From assembly GCA_049647585.1 (NCBI GenBank), contig JBARXY010000049.1, positions 137,576 to 201,575 on the forward strand: 64,000 bases of DNA. The letters run 5' to 3'. Within the stretch, counting starts at the first letter, position 1. Each line of letters opens with the position of its first letter. The notes beneath the pieces are model-generated. The model made no database searches, was not told where the DNA came from, and saw only the letters and a list, made by a program, of their open reading frames with translations. The translations under genes and the position numbers were made by a program. Shown piece by piece: positions 41,484 to 51,417 of this stretch. This stretch comes from JAGQSZ01 sp049647585. GTDB lineage: Bacteria > Actinomycetota > Acidimicrobiia > Acidimicrobiales > Microtrichaceae.

Positions 41484-43619
41484 ATGGCCAACCGACTCGC
41501 TTCCGAGACAAGCCCCTATCTGAGACAGCACGCGGAGAACCCGGTCGACTGGTATCCGTGGGGCGACGAGGCGTTTGCCACCGCTAGCGAACGCGACGTG
41601 CCGATCCTGTTGAGCGTCGGCTATTCCTCCTGTCACTGGTGCCATGTGATGGCCCACGAATCCTTCGAGGACGACGAGACGGCCGAGCTGATGAACTCGA
41701 ACTTCGTCAACATCAAGGTCGACCGCGAGGAGCGGCCAGACATCGACGCCATCTACATGGAGGCCACCCAGGCTATGACCGGCAGCGGTGGCTGGCCCAT
41801 GACCGTTTTTATGAACGCCGAGGCCGAGCCCTTCTTCTGCGGCACGTACTTCCCCGTGGAACCCTCCAAGGGATCCCCCACTTTCAAACAGCTCCTCGGT
41901 GCGGTCACCGAGGTGTGGATGGAGCGTCGAGAGGATCTCATCGAGCAGTCGCGCCAGCTGATCGACCTTATGGGCCGACAGATAACAACTCCCCAGGATG
42001 CGCAGATCCCGGGCGTAGACGTCCTTGATGTCGCAACGAGTGCGTTGCTGGCAGCACATGACCCCAAATGGGGTGGATTCGGATCGGCTCCGAAATTCCC
42101 GCAGACGATGAACCTGGCGCACCTACTGCGGGATCATCGCCGAACGGGGTCCCAAGATGCTCTGGAAGCCGTCATGACGTCACTCGACGCGATGGCCGCC
42201 GGCGGAATCCACGATCACCTCGGTGGCGGCTTCTCCCGCTACTCCGTCGACGGCAAGTGGCTGGTTCCCCACTTCGAGAAGATGCTCTACGACAACGCGC
42301 TCCTCAGCCGCATCTACCTGCAGGCCTGGCTCGTCACCCGTGAGGAACGATTTCTCCAAACCTGCACGGACACGATCGAGTACGTCCTAGTGGATCTTTC
42401 GCACCCGGACGGCGGCCGTTACTCGGCCGAGGACGCCGATTCCCTGCCCTTCCACGGCGCAGATCACCCAGTAGAAGGTGCGTTCTATGTGTGGGACCCC
42501 GCTTTGGTGGAGGAGGCCCTCGATCCCACCGGCGGGACCGATCACTCAGAGAACATCGCGACGGTCCTCGACTTCTACGACATAACTGAACAGGGCAACT
42601 TCGAAGGTTCCTCCATCCCCAACCGGATCGCCCACCGCGGCGACCTGACGCCGCCGCCAGAGGTGGATCTGGCGCGAACAGCCATGCTCTCTGCCCGCTC
42701 CGAACGTCCCAGGCCGGGACTCGATGACAAGGTCCTGACCGAATGGAACGCCCTGATGCTCACATCACTCGCCGAAGCGGGCGCGGCCACCGGCAACGAC
42801 AGATGGCTCCGGGAGGCCGAGTCGACAGCAGAGTTTCTATGCTCGAACCTGAGGGTCGAGTCGGCAAGCTCACCCGGAGGTCACCGGTGGCTGCGCTCGT
42901 GGCAGGCGAACAGCAACGCGGGCGCCGGCGGAGCCCAACACCTGGGTTACGCGGCCGACTACGCGGCACTTCTGAACGCATTCACCTCCCTCTATGAGGC
43001 GTCGGGCAAACTGCGCTGGTTGAACGAGGCGCTGGACGTAGCGGAGGGATTACTGACCCTGTTCTGGGACACCGACGGTGGCGTTTGGAGCACCGGAGAC
43101 GACGCCGAGGTCCTGGTTGCCCGGCCGAAGGACATCATGGACGGAGCCACGCCTTCTTCCAACAGCATGGCCGCCGTTGGCCTGCTCCGGCTGGAGGCCC
43201 ACACCGGAGAGTCCCGCTATGGCGAACACGCCCGCTCCATCCTGCGTCTGCTCGGTCACCTTGCAGCTCAGCATCCGACCAGCTTCGGCAATCTCCTTCA
43301 TGCGATCGAACTGAACGCCGTCGGGGTCACCGAAGTCGTGGTGACCGGCCAAAGGCCCGACCTGGTCCACGCCGTGCACTCGATGTTCCTGCCCGATGCG
43401 ATTCTCGCCTGGGGTGAGCCGGGACAAGGCCCCCTCTGGGAGGGCCGCACCGGCACAGAGGGCCACGGCACCGAGGGCCGCACCGGCACCGAGGGCCACG
43501 GCACCGAGGGCCACGGCACGGCTACCGCCCCAGCGGGGGTTGCCCACGTCTGTACCGGCTATGTCTGCGCAACCCCGTCGTCATCGGTGGATGAACTCAT
43601 GACGAGGTTGCGCAGCTGA
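41484..43619 (+). CDS. YyaL/DUF255 thioredoxin-domain protein
   Basis: A 711-residue protein of the spermatogenesis-associated-20/YyaL family. A thioredoxin-like N-terminal domain opens with NRLASETSPYLRQHA and has the CxxC-type C50-HW-C53, followed by KVDREERPD and the (alpha/alpha)6-barrel domain (SPKFPQ-like SAPKFPQTMNLAHL, HFEKMLYDNALL, YYS-type segments). The family's biochemical role is not established. Near the C-terminus an insert of TEGHGTEGRTG-type repeats (about 653-680) precedes the conserved AHVCTGYVC end. CAGACT lies 7 bases before the ATG. Confidence 0.92.
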   Translation: MANRLASETSPYLRQHAENPVDWYPWGDEAFATASERDVPILLSVGYSSCHWCHVMAHESFEDDETAELMNSNFVNIKVDREERPDIDAIYMEATQAMTGSGGWPMTVFMNAEAEPFFCGTYFPVEPSKGSPTFKQLLGAVTEVWMERREDLIEQSRQLIDLMGRQITTPQDAQIPGVDVLDVATSALLAAHDPKWGGFGSAPKFPQTMNLAHLLRDHRRTGSQDALEAVMTSLDAMAAGGIHDHLGGGFSRYSVDGKWLVPHFEKMLYDNALLSRIYLQAWLVTREERFLQTCTDTIEYVLVDLSHPDGGRYSAEDADSLPFHGADHPVEGAFYVWDPALVEEALDPTGGTDHSENIATVLDFYDITEQGNFEGSSIPNRIAHRGDLTPPPEVDLARTAMLSARSERPRPGLDDKVLTEWNALMLTSLAEAGAATGNDRWLREAESTAEFLCSNLRVESASSPGGHRWLRSWQANSNAGAGGAQHLGYAADYAALLNAFTSLYEASGKLRWLNEALDVAEGLLTLFWDTDGGVWSTGDDAEVLVARPKDIMDGATPSSNSMAAVGLLRLEAHTGESRYGEHARSILRLLGHLAAQHPTSFGNLLHAIELNAVGVTEVVVTGQRPDLVHAVHSMFLPDAILAWGEPGQGPLWEGRTGTEGHGTEGRTGTEGHGTEGHGTATAPAGVAHVCTGYVCATPSSSVDELMTRLRS
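43440..43520. repeat. 15/18-bp repeat array near yyaL-like 3' end
   Basis: Five GAGGGCC units in the order 18, 15, 18, 15, 15 bases (GAGGGCCGCACCGGCACC and GAGGGCCACGGCACC types). All are multiples of three and code EGRTGT and EGHGT peptides. Confidence 0.92.
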
Positions 43620-43647
43620 GGTTCTTGCTCGGCCCGCCTCTGACCCT

Positions 43648-43674
43648 CCGGTTTCCGGGACGCCCCGAAACGGG
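43648..43674. terminator. hairpin between convergent yyaL-like and MMPL genes
   Basis: 12-base arms (43648-43659 and 43663-43674) pair at 10 of 12 positions around a 3-base loop, in the 68-base convergent gap. There is no T tract on either side. Confidence 0.4.
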
Positions 43675-43687
43675 CCGGTCAGGTGAT

Positions 43688-46159
43688 CTACTTGGACTTC
43701 CGACGGGCCAGATGGTCGGGCACCTCGATGAACGGCGCTTCCTGGTGGTCGAGCATTCCCCGGGACACCCATCCGCGATTGTCGGCCCAGATGATCAGTG
43801 GCGGCAGCACGATTAGGGCCGCGGCGAGCGCAATCGCGATCTTCAGGGCGACGAACATGCCGAAGTTGCTTAGCAGCGGCAGCGACGAGAACGAGATGAC
43901 GGCGACGCCCGCAATCGCAGTCATGGCAGACACGATGAACGCCCGACCTGTGCGGGCCGCGGTGACGTCGATCGCAGCGCGAGGTTCGAGTCCCCGCCGT
44001 CGTTCCTCGATGTAACGCAACAGGATCAGCGAGGTGAACTCGGTACACGTCGCGACGACCAACGGGCCGCCCACGGCGGTCATGGGGCTCAGTTCGATAC
44101 CCAGCAGATAGATCGCGATCGTGGCTAGTCCGGATGCGATCAGTACGGGCACCATCGACAACAACGCACGGACGATGGACCGGAGCCGAACCGCCAGGAA
44201 CAGGAACACGAGACCCACGGCAAGCCATGTGAGCTGCACCAGGTTCGCCTCGAGGTTCTCGAGCAGGCCGACACCGACGACCGCCAGACCCGAAGGGGTC
44301 ATGTTCAGGCCCGCGGGCGGGTTCTCTGCCCTCAGCTTGTTGACAACCTCCGCCTGGCCTTCCAAAGGGCCCTTCCGGGTCATGAGAATCAGGTTGAGGT
44401 TCTGCCCGTTCTCCGACGCGGTCGACAACTGGATACCTTTCGGAGCGATGTCCCAGGCGTCCTTGACGAGCTCCGCCGAAGGCGAGACGTCAGGGGTGTC
44501 TGGAACAGCGACCAGTTTGCGGATGGTGCCGGGCATGCTGAAGTCGGTCAGCAACAGGTCCGGGAATTCCGTCATGGTCTTCGAAGCCAGAGTGTCCGCA
44601 TACTTGACGAACTCGTCGGTGAAGACCGTCGAACCTTCACCCTTGGACGAGATGAACACTCCGATCTCGGATGCGCCGCCGACGTCGCGCTCGATCGTGC
44701 GGATGTTGCGTACCACCTGGGTGTCCTGGTTCACCCAGTTGACAGGATCGGTCTCGAGCTTCAGCTTGGGCTCCATGTAGCTGCCAACTCCGAACACGAC
44801 GGCCGAGATGACGATAAGTCCGATCGCGGTGCTGGGCGGCGCGGATCCGAGCCAGACCACCAGGCGTCCCAACTTCCCTTCGGTGTAGTCGCCGGTCTTG
44901 GTTGGTGAGCGGTACTCGCGGATGCCAAGTGCGGCGAGTGGGTTGATGATGGACGAGACGCAGATGGCGATGATCCCGACGGTCAACAGCCAACCAAACT
45001 CACGAACCATCGGAACCCGAGAGATCTGGATCGCCAAGAAGGCGAACACCGCGTCGAACGTGACAACCAGCAGTGCAGGGCCCAACCCCCGCGACGCCGC
45101 CTGGATCGGGTGGGGAGAACTGTCGATAATCGCCTCCTCCTCGATCCGGGAGTGCATCTGGATCGCGTAGTCGATTCCAATACCCAACATGACGGGCAGG
45201 CCCGCGATGGTCACGAGAGTCAGAGGAATTCCGAAGTAGCCCGCCAGGCCGAACGCCCAGATGACGCCGATCAGGACCACCGCCAGTGGCAGCAGTCTCC
45301 ACCGCACGTTGAAGAACAACATGAGGATGATGATCATCACCGCGATTGCGATTCCGCCGAGGGTGAGCATCCCGCCCCGCAGATAATCGTTGATGCCCTT
45401 GAGAAGCACCGGTGCGCCGGTCGTTGTCACCTCGGCACCCTCGAACTTGAAGTCGCGGGTGGCCGCTAGGACCTTGTCAGAAAGCGCTCCTTCCTTTTCG
45501 ATCGAAAGGTTGCCCGGCATGCGGACGACCATCTGCGCGTGGGTGTCGTCGGGGAATGCCGAGCGGAGGGCCTGACGGATCTCGCCCTGGTTGTCGTAGA
45601 GCAGGAACTTGACCCACTTCGGGTTGTCGAGTGTCTGCTGCTCGGGCGTGAACTTCGTTGCCGCGATCAGCGTCGCCGTTGCGTCCTCGGTGCGAAGCTT
45701 CTTGGCCGTCGGATCGGTCGTGACCTCAAGGGCTCGCAACTGGGCACGGCCTGCGATCGAATCGGTGATTGATCCGGTATCGCTCGAGCTGAGGCTGTTC
45801 GAGAATTCCAGCGCCGTTTCGGGCGAGATCACTCCCAAGACACCGATGTCGTAGAGCTTCTTCTCGACGTCCTTCATGGTCTTGCGACCTTCGGCCGTGA
45901 AGAGGTCCTCGACCTTGAAGCCGTCCTTCATGACGATCGACGACAGCATCGCCTGCCCACCGAACAGGTCCTGGTAGGCCACGTTGTCCTTGTAGATCTG
46001 GCTGTCCCGGTCTAGATAGCTGTCCTGGCCGGTGGCGAACTCGAGCCGGGTTATGCCTGCACCGACGACGATCGTGAACACCAAGCCGATTGCGGCCACC
46101 ATGCCGGCGTGGCGTCCCAAGTACACCGCCATCCATGACCAAAACCTCTGCATCCGCAT
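43688..46159 (-). CDS. MMPL/RND-superfamily membrane exporter
   Basis: An 823-residue RND-type transporter of the MMPL/HpnN class. One N-terminal helix (about 15-36), a large periplasmic/exterior loop (about 40-250), a first five-helix block (about 255-430), a second helix and loop (455-640), and a second block (645-800) give the usual duplicated 6+6 layout. VMLGIGIDYAIQMHSRIEEE in the first block and GPLVVATCTEFTSLILLRYIEE in the second carry the intramembrane polar residues. Likely cargo is a lipid or hopanoid, by family only. A small adaptor is absent. Confidence 0.9.
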   Translation of the reverse strand: MRMQRFWSWMAVYLGRHAGMVAAIGLVFTIVVGAGITRLEFATGQDSYLDRDSQIYKDNVAYQDLFGGQAMLSSIVMKDGFKVEDLFTAEGRKTMKDVEKKLYDIGVLGVISPETALEFSNSLSSSDTGSITDSIAGRAQLRALEVTTDPTAKKLRTEDATATLIAATKFTPEQQTLDNPKWVKFLLYDNQGEIRQALRSAFPDDTHAQMVVRMPGNLSIEKEGALSDKVLAATRDFKFEGAEVTTTGAPVLLKGINDYLRGGMLTLGGIAIAVMIIILMLFFNVRWRLLPLAVVLIGVIWAFGLAGYFGIPLTLVTIAGLPVMLGIGIDYAIQMHSRIEEEAIIDSSPHPIQAASRGLGPALLVVTFDAVFAFLAIQISRVPMVREFGWLLTVGIIAICVSSIINPLAALGIREYRSPTKTGDYTEGKLGRLVVWLGSAPPSTAIGLIVISAVVFGVGSYMEPKLKLETDPVNWVNQDTQVVRNIRTIERDVGGASEIGVFISSKGEGSTVFTDEFVKYADTLASKTMTEFPDLLLTDFSMPGTIRKLVAVPDTPDVSPSAELVKDAWDIAPKGIQLSTASENGQNLNLILMTRKGPLEGQAEVVNKLRAENPPAGLNMTPSGLAVVGVGLLENLEANLVQLTWLAVGLVFLFLAVRLRSIVRALLSMVPVLIASGLATIAIYLLGIELSPMTAVGGPLVVATCTEFTSLILLRYIEERRRGLEPRAAIDVTAARTGRAFIVSAMTAIAGVAVISFSSLPLLSNFGMFVALKIAIALAAALIVLPPLIIWADNRGWVSRGMLDHQEAPFIEVPDHLARRKSK

Positions 46160-46319
46160 GCTGACAGTCCACCCTCCGTCTAATCGTGCTCCCCCACGGG
46201 TTGAGGACTAACACGCGACCGCCACAGCCAGGCGGCATTGGAAATTTCTGTGGCAGAACTTACAGGTCCGATGCCACATCCCGCACTTTGGCGCCGGCTG
46301 GCGTTCAAGTGTGGTCAGA

Positions 46320-46946
46320 TCACCAATTTTGGCGGTGAATCAGGTCCGTGGGGTGTGGGCGTCCGCGTCGCGCCGACGCCGACGGTGCCTGTCCGCCCGG
46401 CGCTGGGTAGCCCAGCGCGATCGTTCCGAGCGTTCGTCGTTCGGGTGGGATGGCGAACGCTTCGACTACTGCGGGTTCATGTCGAAATTGCCCGAAGAAG
46501 AGGGCCCCGAGACCCATGGATTCGGCGCTCAGCAGCATCGCCATGACGGAGGCTCCGCCGTCCACGAACCAATAGGGCACAGGCCACGCCTCTTCACCGG
46601 CCCCCAGGCCACTCGAAGACTTGTCAGGCTCGCCATAGCGTTCGACATAGGCCCCGGGGTTGACCACCGGTACGACCAGGACCGGAGCCTTCAGCAACCC
46701 GGGCCAACGGAAGTGGTCCCTCGAAGCGCCTGCGAGGGTCGCGTCCCAGTAGCGCTGTACGTCGGTGAACTCGAGCACCAGAAGTTCGATACCGGCGGTG
46801 TTGCCCGCCGACGGAGCCCGGAAGGCAGCCGCCAGAACCTTGTCGAGAACCGCCGCCGGCAGCTCATCACCGAGAAAGTCCCGGCACATTCTTCGGCTGG
46901 CAAGGACCTGTTCGAAGCCCGCCCTGGGCGACGAGGGGGAAGTCAC
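46320..46946 (-). CDS. nitroreductase-family flavoprotein
   Basis: FMN-dependent oxidoreductase of about 208 residues. RRMCRDFLGDELP and FRAPSAGNTAG give the FMN-phosphate contacts; GLGALFFGQF and LGTIALGYPAPGG are conserved C-terminal parts of the fold. A GTG at 46946 overlaps the upstream gene's stop as GTGA; an ATG at 46979 would overlap it by 37 bases. The substrate is unknown; coupling to the unrecognised upstream gene suggests a shared process. Confidence 0.85.
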   Translation of the reverse strand: MTSPSSPRAGFEQVLASRRMCRDFLGDELPAAVLDKVLAAAFRAPSAGNTAGIELLVLEFTDVQRYWDATLAGASRDHFRWPGLLKAPVLVVPVVNPGAYVERYGEPDKSSSGLGAGEEAWPVPYWFVDGGASVMAMLLSAESMGLGALFFGQFRHEPAVVEAFAIPPERRTLGTIALGYPAPGGQAPSASARRGRPHPTDLIHRQNW

Positions 46947-47611
46947 CCGTGCTTGAGGAGTTCCTCTGCCATCACCCATCCGCAGGCGACCAGACAGTCA
47001 CCGCGACCCGAGTCGAGATGGCTGAACTGGGCGGCCACGTCAGCGTCGATCGATTCGGGCTTGAGTGACTCATGGTCGAGCACCAGCGGAGGACAGTCCT
47101 CGCCGACGATCGTGAACTTCTGGTCGTCATAGCTGCCGGAATCGATACCGAACCGCTTGGCCAGGCGTCGACCCCAAGCACGCTCCTCACCAGAGGCCTT
47201 GTGACCGGGACGCGGGATCACATCGCTCAGCTGCTTGAACCCGTCGAAGGCGCCAGCATCACTCAATCGTGTGCCCAACAGAACGTCCTCATCGGGAAAC
47301 GCCATAAGTGCGCGACGGAAGTTGTCCCCGATAATTGCCCGGAGAACCGAATCCCGCTTGGAGGTCCTCTTCACCGAAGCGACGCCAAGAAGGATGCACG
47401 GGGTTCCGCCGATCCGTTCGAGGGTGGAGAAGGAAAATCCTCTCAGGTGATTGCCTTCACGGACCAGGGTAACCAGGACCCAAAGGTCGACTTGCTTCGA
47501 CAGTTCACCGACCTCGTAGCAGTGACCGCCTTCAGCGCAGATGTCGGCCATCTCAGCCAACTCCGAGTCGCTGAGTGCGGTGCAGTCCTTGGTCGTGACG
47601 TCCAACGCCAT
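46943..47611 (-). CDS. unrecognised protein upstream of nitroreductase
   Basis: A 222-residue soluble protein. A short helical N-terminus (LSDSELAEMADICAEGGHCY) leads into alternating strands (VDLWVLVTLVREG, LRGFSFSTLERIGGTPCILLGVASV), then a helix pair with RRALMAFPDEDVLLGTRL and an acidic C-terminal half. The strand order and mid-protein basic stretch are reminiscent of a GNAT fold, but no acetyl-CoA loop motif is convincing. It overlaps the nitroreductase gene by 4 bases. GGGAG 6 bases before the ATG supports the start. Confidence 0.75.
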   Translation of the reverse strand: MALDVTTKDCTALSDSELAEMADICAEGGHCYEVGELSKQVDLWVLVTLVREGNHLRGFSFSTLERIGGTPCILLGVASVKRTSKRDSVLRAIIGDNFRRALMAFPDEDVLLGTRLSDAGAFDGFKQLSDVIPRPGHKASGEERAWGRRLAKRFGIDSGSYDDQKFTIVGEDCPPLVLDHESLKPESIDADVAAQFSHLDSGRGDCLVACGWVMAEELLKHG

Positions 47612-47771
47612 GCAGAGCTCCCGACGATAGGTGGAAATCTGGTCCCACTAGTTCAGTCCATTTAGCGCCTTCTTGCAAACCGCTGTGAGGCCTCACTCAG
47701 GCTCACCACGCCTACTGGAGACTGCACGGGTCGATTTGGGAACGGCCGCAGCAAAGACGTTGAAGTGAGGT

Positions 47772-50700
47772 TCAGACGACCACGGCCTCGCTTCCCAGGA
47801 GCGCTCGAAGCTCTCCGACCAGGCCGGTGTCGGTGCTGACGGTGTACTGCTCCGGAAGCCGCAGGATCTTGCCTCCGTCGATTCTCAGATAGACCTCCGA
47901 ATCGCCGCTGAAGTCGAGGAACAGCTCCTTCAGACGAGAAATCGTCTCGTCATTGAGCCGTGCAGCAGAGATGTGGAGTCGGAGCGGCGGATCGGTTTCG
48001 ACCGCTGGCTCGAACAATTCGACGTCGGTCGCCATCAGCTTCGGAGTCTCGTCGCGCTTGTCGACGCGGGCCCCGAGGATCACCACGGCATCATCGGCCA
48101 ACAGGTGGCCGATCTCGTTCATGGTCCGGGGAAAGACCATCACCTCGACACCACCTTGGAGGTCCTCCAATGTGAAGACCGCCATCAGATCGCCCTTCTT
48201 GGTCCATTTGCGCTGCAGCCCGGTGATGACTCCGCCGACGGTCCGTCTAGTGCCGTCCTCGACCTCTGCCAGGTCTGCGACGGTGCAGTCGGTCTTCTTC
48301 CGGAGGGCCATCTCGGCGCCCAGAAGCGGGTGATCCGAGACGTAGAGCCCGAGCATCTCCTTTTCGAACACCAGACGTCGCTTCTTGTCGAAATCCTCGA
48401 CCGGAATCACGACTCGCTCATCGAATGCCGGAGCGGCCTCATCGAGCTGGGCGAACAACGACATGACACCCATGTCGTGTTCCTTCCGGCGCGACACGGT
48501 TTGGTCGATGATCTGTTCGTAGACCTCCAACAGCCCAAGTCGTGAGTGTCCCATCGAGTCGAACGAGCCTGCCTTGATGAGCGACTCAATCGTCTTCTTG
48601 TTGAGCACCTGGGTGTTGACCCGTTGGCAGAAGTCGTAGAAGTCCTCGAACGCTCCGGCGTTGTCACGTTCGGTGACGATGTGTTCGACGAGTCCCCCAC
48701 CGACGTTTCGCACCGCGGACAGACCGAACAGGATCTTGCGAACCTCGGTGCCGTCAGGCTGGGATTCGATCACGGGAGTGAAATCGCTACTCGATGCGTT
48801 CACGTCCGGTACTACGACCTCGATGTCCATTACCCGGCATTCGGCGAGGTAGATCGCTGCCTTCTCCAGGGTCGTCTTGACGCTGGTCAACAACGCCGAG
48901 AAGTACTCGGCCGGATAGTTCGCCTTCAGGTAGGCGGTCTGGTAGCTGACGAAGCCGTAGCCGTAGGCGTGGGACTTGTTGAACGCGTAGTCGGCGAACG
49001 GTTCGATGATGTCGAACCAGGCCGTGCCGATGTCGGACCCGTAGCCGGTGTCCTCGCATCCCTTGACGAACTTGACGCGTTCCTTGGCGATCAGTTCCTT
49101 GTTCTTCTTGCCGCATGCCTTGCGAAGATTGTCCGCCTCGGCCAGCGAGTAGCCGGCGAACTTCTGGGCGATCCGCATCATCGATTCCTGGTACACCATC
49201 AACGCGTAGGTGTCCCCGAGCACCTCTTTGGCGTCCGGATGGAGGAACTCGATTTCCTTACGCCCATTCTTGCGGTCCGCGTAGTCGTTGTGCATGTTCG
49301 CTGCCATCGGGCCTGGGCGGTACAACGCCACCAGGGCCGCGACGTCCTCGAACTCGGTTGGTGCAAGCGATCGCATCAGGGCCCGCATTGGCGTGGACTC
49401 GAGTTGGAACACTCCGATCGAATCGCCCCGGGCGAGCAGGTCGTATGTTGGCTGATCATCCAGGTTGACGTTGTCGATATCTACGACGACGCCTCTGGTC
49501 TGCTCGATCATCAGAAGTGCATCCGAGATGACGTCCAAGTTTCGCAACCCCAGGAAGTCCATCTTGAGAAGGCCCAGGTCCTCGACTCCGTGCATCTCGT
49601 ACTGCGTGACGACCGGAGCGTCCTCGGGATCGCCGCCGGCCTCGGGTTTGCGCTGGATCGGCAGGTAATCGGTGAGGGGATCCTTGGTGATCACAACCGC
49701 CGCAGCGTGGATCCCGTCGCCTCGGCGCAACCCTTCGAGTCCCCTCGCCACCTCGATGACTTCGCGGGCATCGGGATCCTCGGTGTACATCTGGCGAATG
49801 TCGGTGGCCATCTTGTAGCCGTCGAGATACTTGGGATGCTCCTCGAGACAGGCGTACAGAGGGGTGTCCCGACCCATCACCAGCGGTGGCATCGCCTTGG
49901 CGACCTTGTCGCCCACCGAGTACGGCTTGCCGAGAACACGTGCCGCGTCACGTACCGCAGCACGGGCCTTGATGGTGGAGAAGGTGACGATCTGGGCGAC
50001 GCGGTCACGCCCGTACCGCTCGGCCGCGTAGCGGATCATCTCGTCGCGGTAGCGGGAGTCGAAGTCCATGTCGATATCGGGCATCGACACACGACTCGGG
50101 TTGAGGAATCGCTCGAAGAGCAGGTCGTACTTGATCGGGTCCAGATCGGTGATCCGAAGGCAGTAGGCCACTGCGCAACCGGCCGCCGAACCGCGACCCG
50201 GACCGACCCGGATGTTCGCGTCCCGGGCATGGCGGATCAGGTCCCAGGTGATGATGAAGTAGGAGGAGAACCCCATGTCGCCGATGACCTTGAGCTCGTA
50301 GTTGAGCCGGTCGACCGCAGCTTCGGGAATGTTGTCGCCCCAGCGTTCCTTCGCCCCGGTGAAAGTCAGGTGACGTAGGTATTCGGCGTCATCGGTGAAC
50401 CCTTCGGGAAGGGGGAAATTGGGAAGTAGCGGCTTACCGAATTCGATCTCCAATTCGCAGCGCTCGGCAATCCACAGCGAGTTGTCGCAGGCCGTCTCGA
50501 CCTCTCGGAAGAGGTGGCGCATCTCCGCCGCAGTCTTCAGGTAGTGCTGGTCTCCGTGGAACTTGAAGCGACCTGGGTCGCTCATCTGGGACTTCGTGTT
50601 CACACACAACAGAGCGTCGTGGGCCATGGCGTCGTGCTGGTGCACGTAATGGCTGTCATTCGTCGCAAGCAACGGCAGGTTCAGGCGCTTGGCCAGGCGC

Positions 50701-51317
50701 AGCAACTCGGGATTGGTCCGTATCTGGTCGGGAATTCCGTGGTCCTGGAGCTCGACGAAGAGGTGGTCCCTTCCAAAGATGTCGAGCAGTCGACCGGCAC
50801 GCTCACAGGCCGCCTCGAAGCCCTGGTTCATCATCGCCTGAAGGACGTGGCCACCAAGACAGCCCGTGGTGACGATCAGACCCTCGGAGTGCTCTTCGAG
50901 TATTTCCCAGTCGACCTTCGGCTTGCGGTAGTAGCCCTCCATGAACGCCCGCGAGGACAACTGGATTAGGTTCCGGTATCCGGTCTGGTTCTCAACGAGG
51001 GTCGTCAGGTGGTAGTAGGCCTTCTTGCCGCCCTCGGTCTCGCCACCCGAGTCGTCCATCTTCGAGCTGCGCAGTTTGAGTCGCTCGTCGCGGCGCTCAT
51101 AGGCCATGTACAGCTCGCTGCCGATGATCGGCTTGACGCCTGCGTCGTTGCACTTCTGGTAGAAGTCGAGAACCCCGTACATGTTGCCGTGGTCGGTGAT
51201 ACCCATGGCGGGCTGTCCATCCTTGACGGCGGATCCCACGACCTCGTCGATGCGGGCTGCCCCGTCGAGCATCGAGTATTCGGTGTGCTGGTGCAGATGG
51301 ACGAAGGAGTCCGCCAT
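47772..51317 (-). CDS. dnaE: DNA polymerase III alpha subunit
   Basis: Main replicative polymerase, 1181 residues, DnaE1 type. The N-terminal PHP domain begins FVHLHQHTEYSMLDGAARI. The palm catalytic acids are in PDIDMDFDSRYRD and later GVFQLES; the finger region includes YNKSHAYGYGF-type (FNKSHAYGYGFVSYQTAYLKANYP). The C-terminal tandem HhH, OB-fold (KKGDLMAVFTLEDLQGGVEVMVFP) and tau-binding region complete it. AAAGG lies 5 bases before the ATG. In Streptomyces dnaE also lies near the lspA-rluD end of the division cluster, which fits this order. Confidence 0.98.
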   Translation of the reverse strand: MADSFVHLHQHTEYSMLDGAARIDEVVGSAVKDGQPAMGITDHGNMYGVLDFYQKCNDAGVKPIIGSELYMAYERRDERLKLRSSKMDDSGGETEGGKKAYYHLTTLVENQTGYRNLIQLSSRAFMEGYYRKPKVDWEILEEHSEGLIVTTGCLGGHVLQAMMNQGFEAACERAGRLLDIFGRDHLFVELQDHGIPDQIRTNPELLRLAKRLNLPLLATNDSHYVHQHDAMAHDALLCVNTKSQMSDPGRFKFHGDQHYLKTAAEMRHLFREVETACDNSLWIAERCELEIEFGKPLLPNFPLPEGFTDDAEYLRHLTFTGAKERWGDNIPEAAVDRLNYELKVIGDMGFSSYFIITWDLIRHARDANIRVGPGRGSAAGCAVAYCLRITDLDPIKYDLLFERFLNPSRVSMPDIDMDFDSRYRDEMIRYAAERYGRDRVAQIVTFSTIKARAAVRDAARVLGKPYSVGDKVAKAMPPLVMGRDTPLYACLEEHPKYLDGYKMATDIRQMYTEDPDAREVIEVARGLEGLRRGDGIHAAAVVITKDPLTDYLPIQRKPEAGGDPEDAPVVTQYEMHGVEDLGLLKMDFLGLRNLDVISDALLMIEQTRGVVVDIDNVNLDDQPTYDLLARGDSIGVFQLESTPMRALMRSLAPTEFEDVAALVALYRPGPMAANMHNDYADRKNGRKEIEFLHPDAKEVLGDTYALMVYQESMMRIAQKFAGYSLAEADNLRKACGKKNKELIAKERVKFVKGCEDTGYGSDIGTAWFDIIEPFADYAFNKSHAYGYGFVSYQTAYLKANYPAEYFSALLTSVKTTLEKAAIYLAECRVMDIEVVVPDVNASSSDFTPVIESQPDGTEVRKILFGLSAVRNVGGGLVEHIVTERDNAGAFEDFYDFCQRVNTQVLNKKTIESLIKAGSFDSMGHSRLGLLEVYEQIIDQTVSRRKEHDMGVMSLFAQLDEAAPAFDERVVIPVEDFDKKRRLVFEKEMLGLYVSDHPLLGAEMALRKKTDCTVADLAEVEDGTRRTVGGVITGLQRKWTKKGDLMAVFTLEDLQGGVEVMVFPRTMNEIGHLLADDAVVILGARVDKRDETPKLMATDVELFEPAVETDPPLRLHISAARLNDETISRLKELFLDFSGDSEVYLRIDGGKILRLPEQYTVSTDTGLVGELRALLGSEAVVV

Positions 51318-51417
51318 TCTTGCCTTTCGTGACTAAGTGGGGCGCGAGGATCGCAGATCGAGACAGGTTCTTGGGGGATGCAGCTCTGGACTGGTGGGCC
51401 GTATCCAGAGCGCTTGT

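Noticed and set aside
41279..41491. A 70-codon minus-strand frame in the SDR/yyaL gap
   Set aside because: Its sequence is simply the 52-bp duplication read in frame, overlapping two real start regions; no start signal.
47685..47696. 12-bp perfect palindrome GTGAGGCCTCAC downstream of dnaE
   Set aside because: Too short and without T tract or partner sites to call a terminator or operator; compatible with chance.
48546..50378. A 610-codon open frame on the plus strand opposite dnaE
   Set aside because: It is antisense to the conserved palm region of dnaE, has no recognisable domain, and results from the high GC third-position bias of dnaE.
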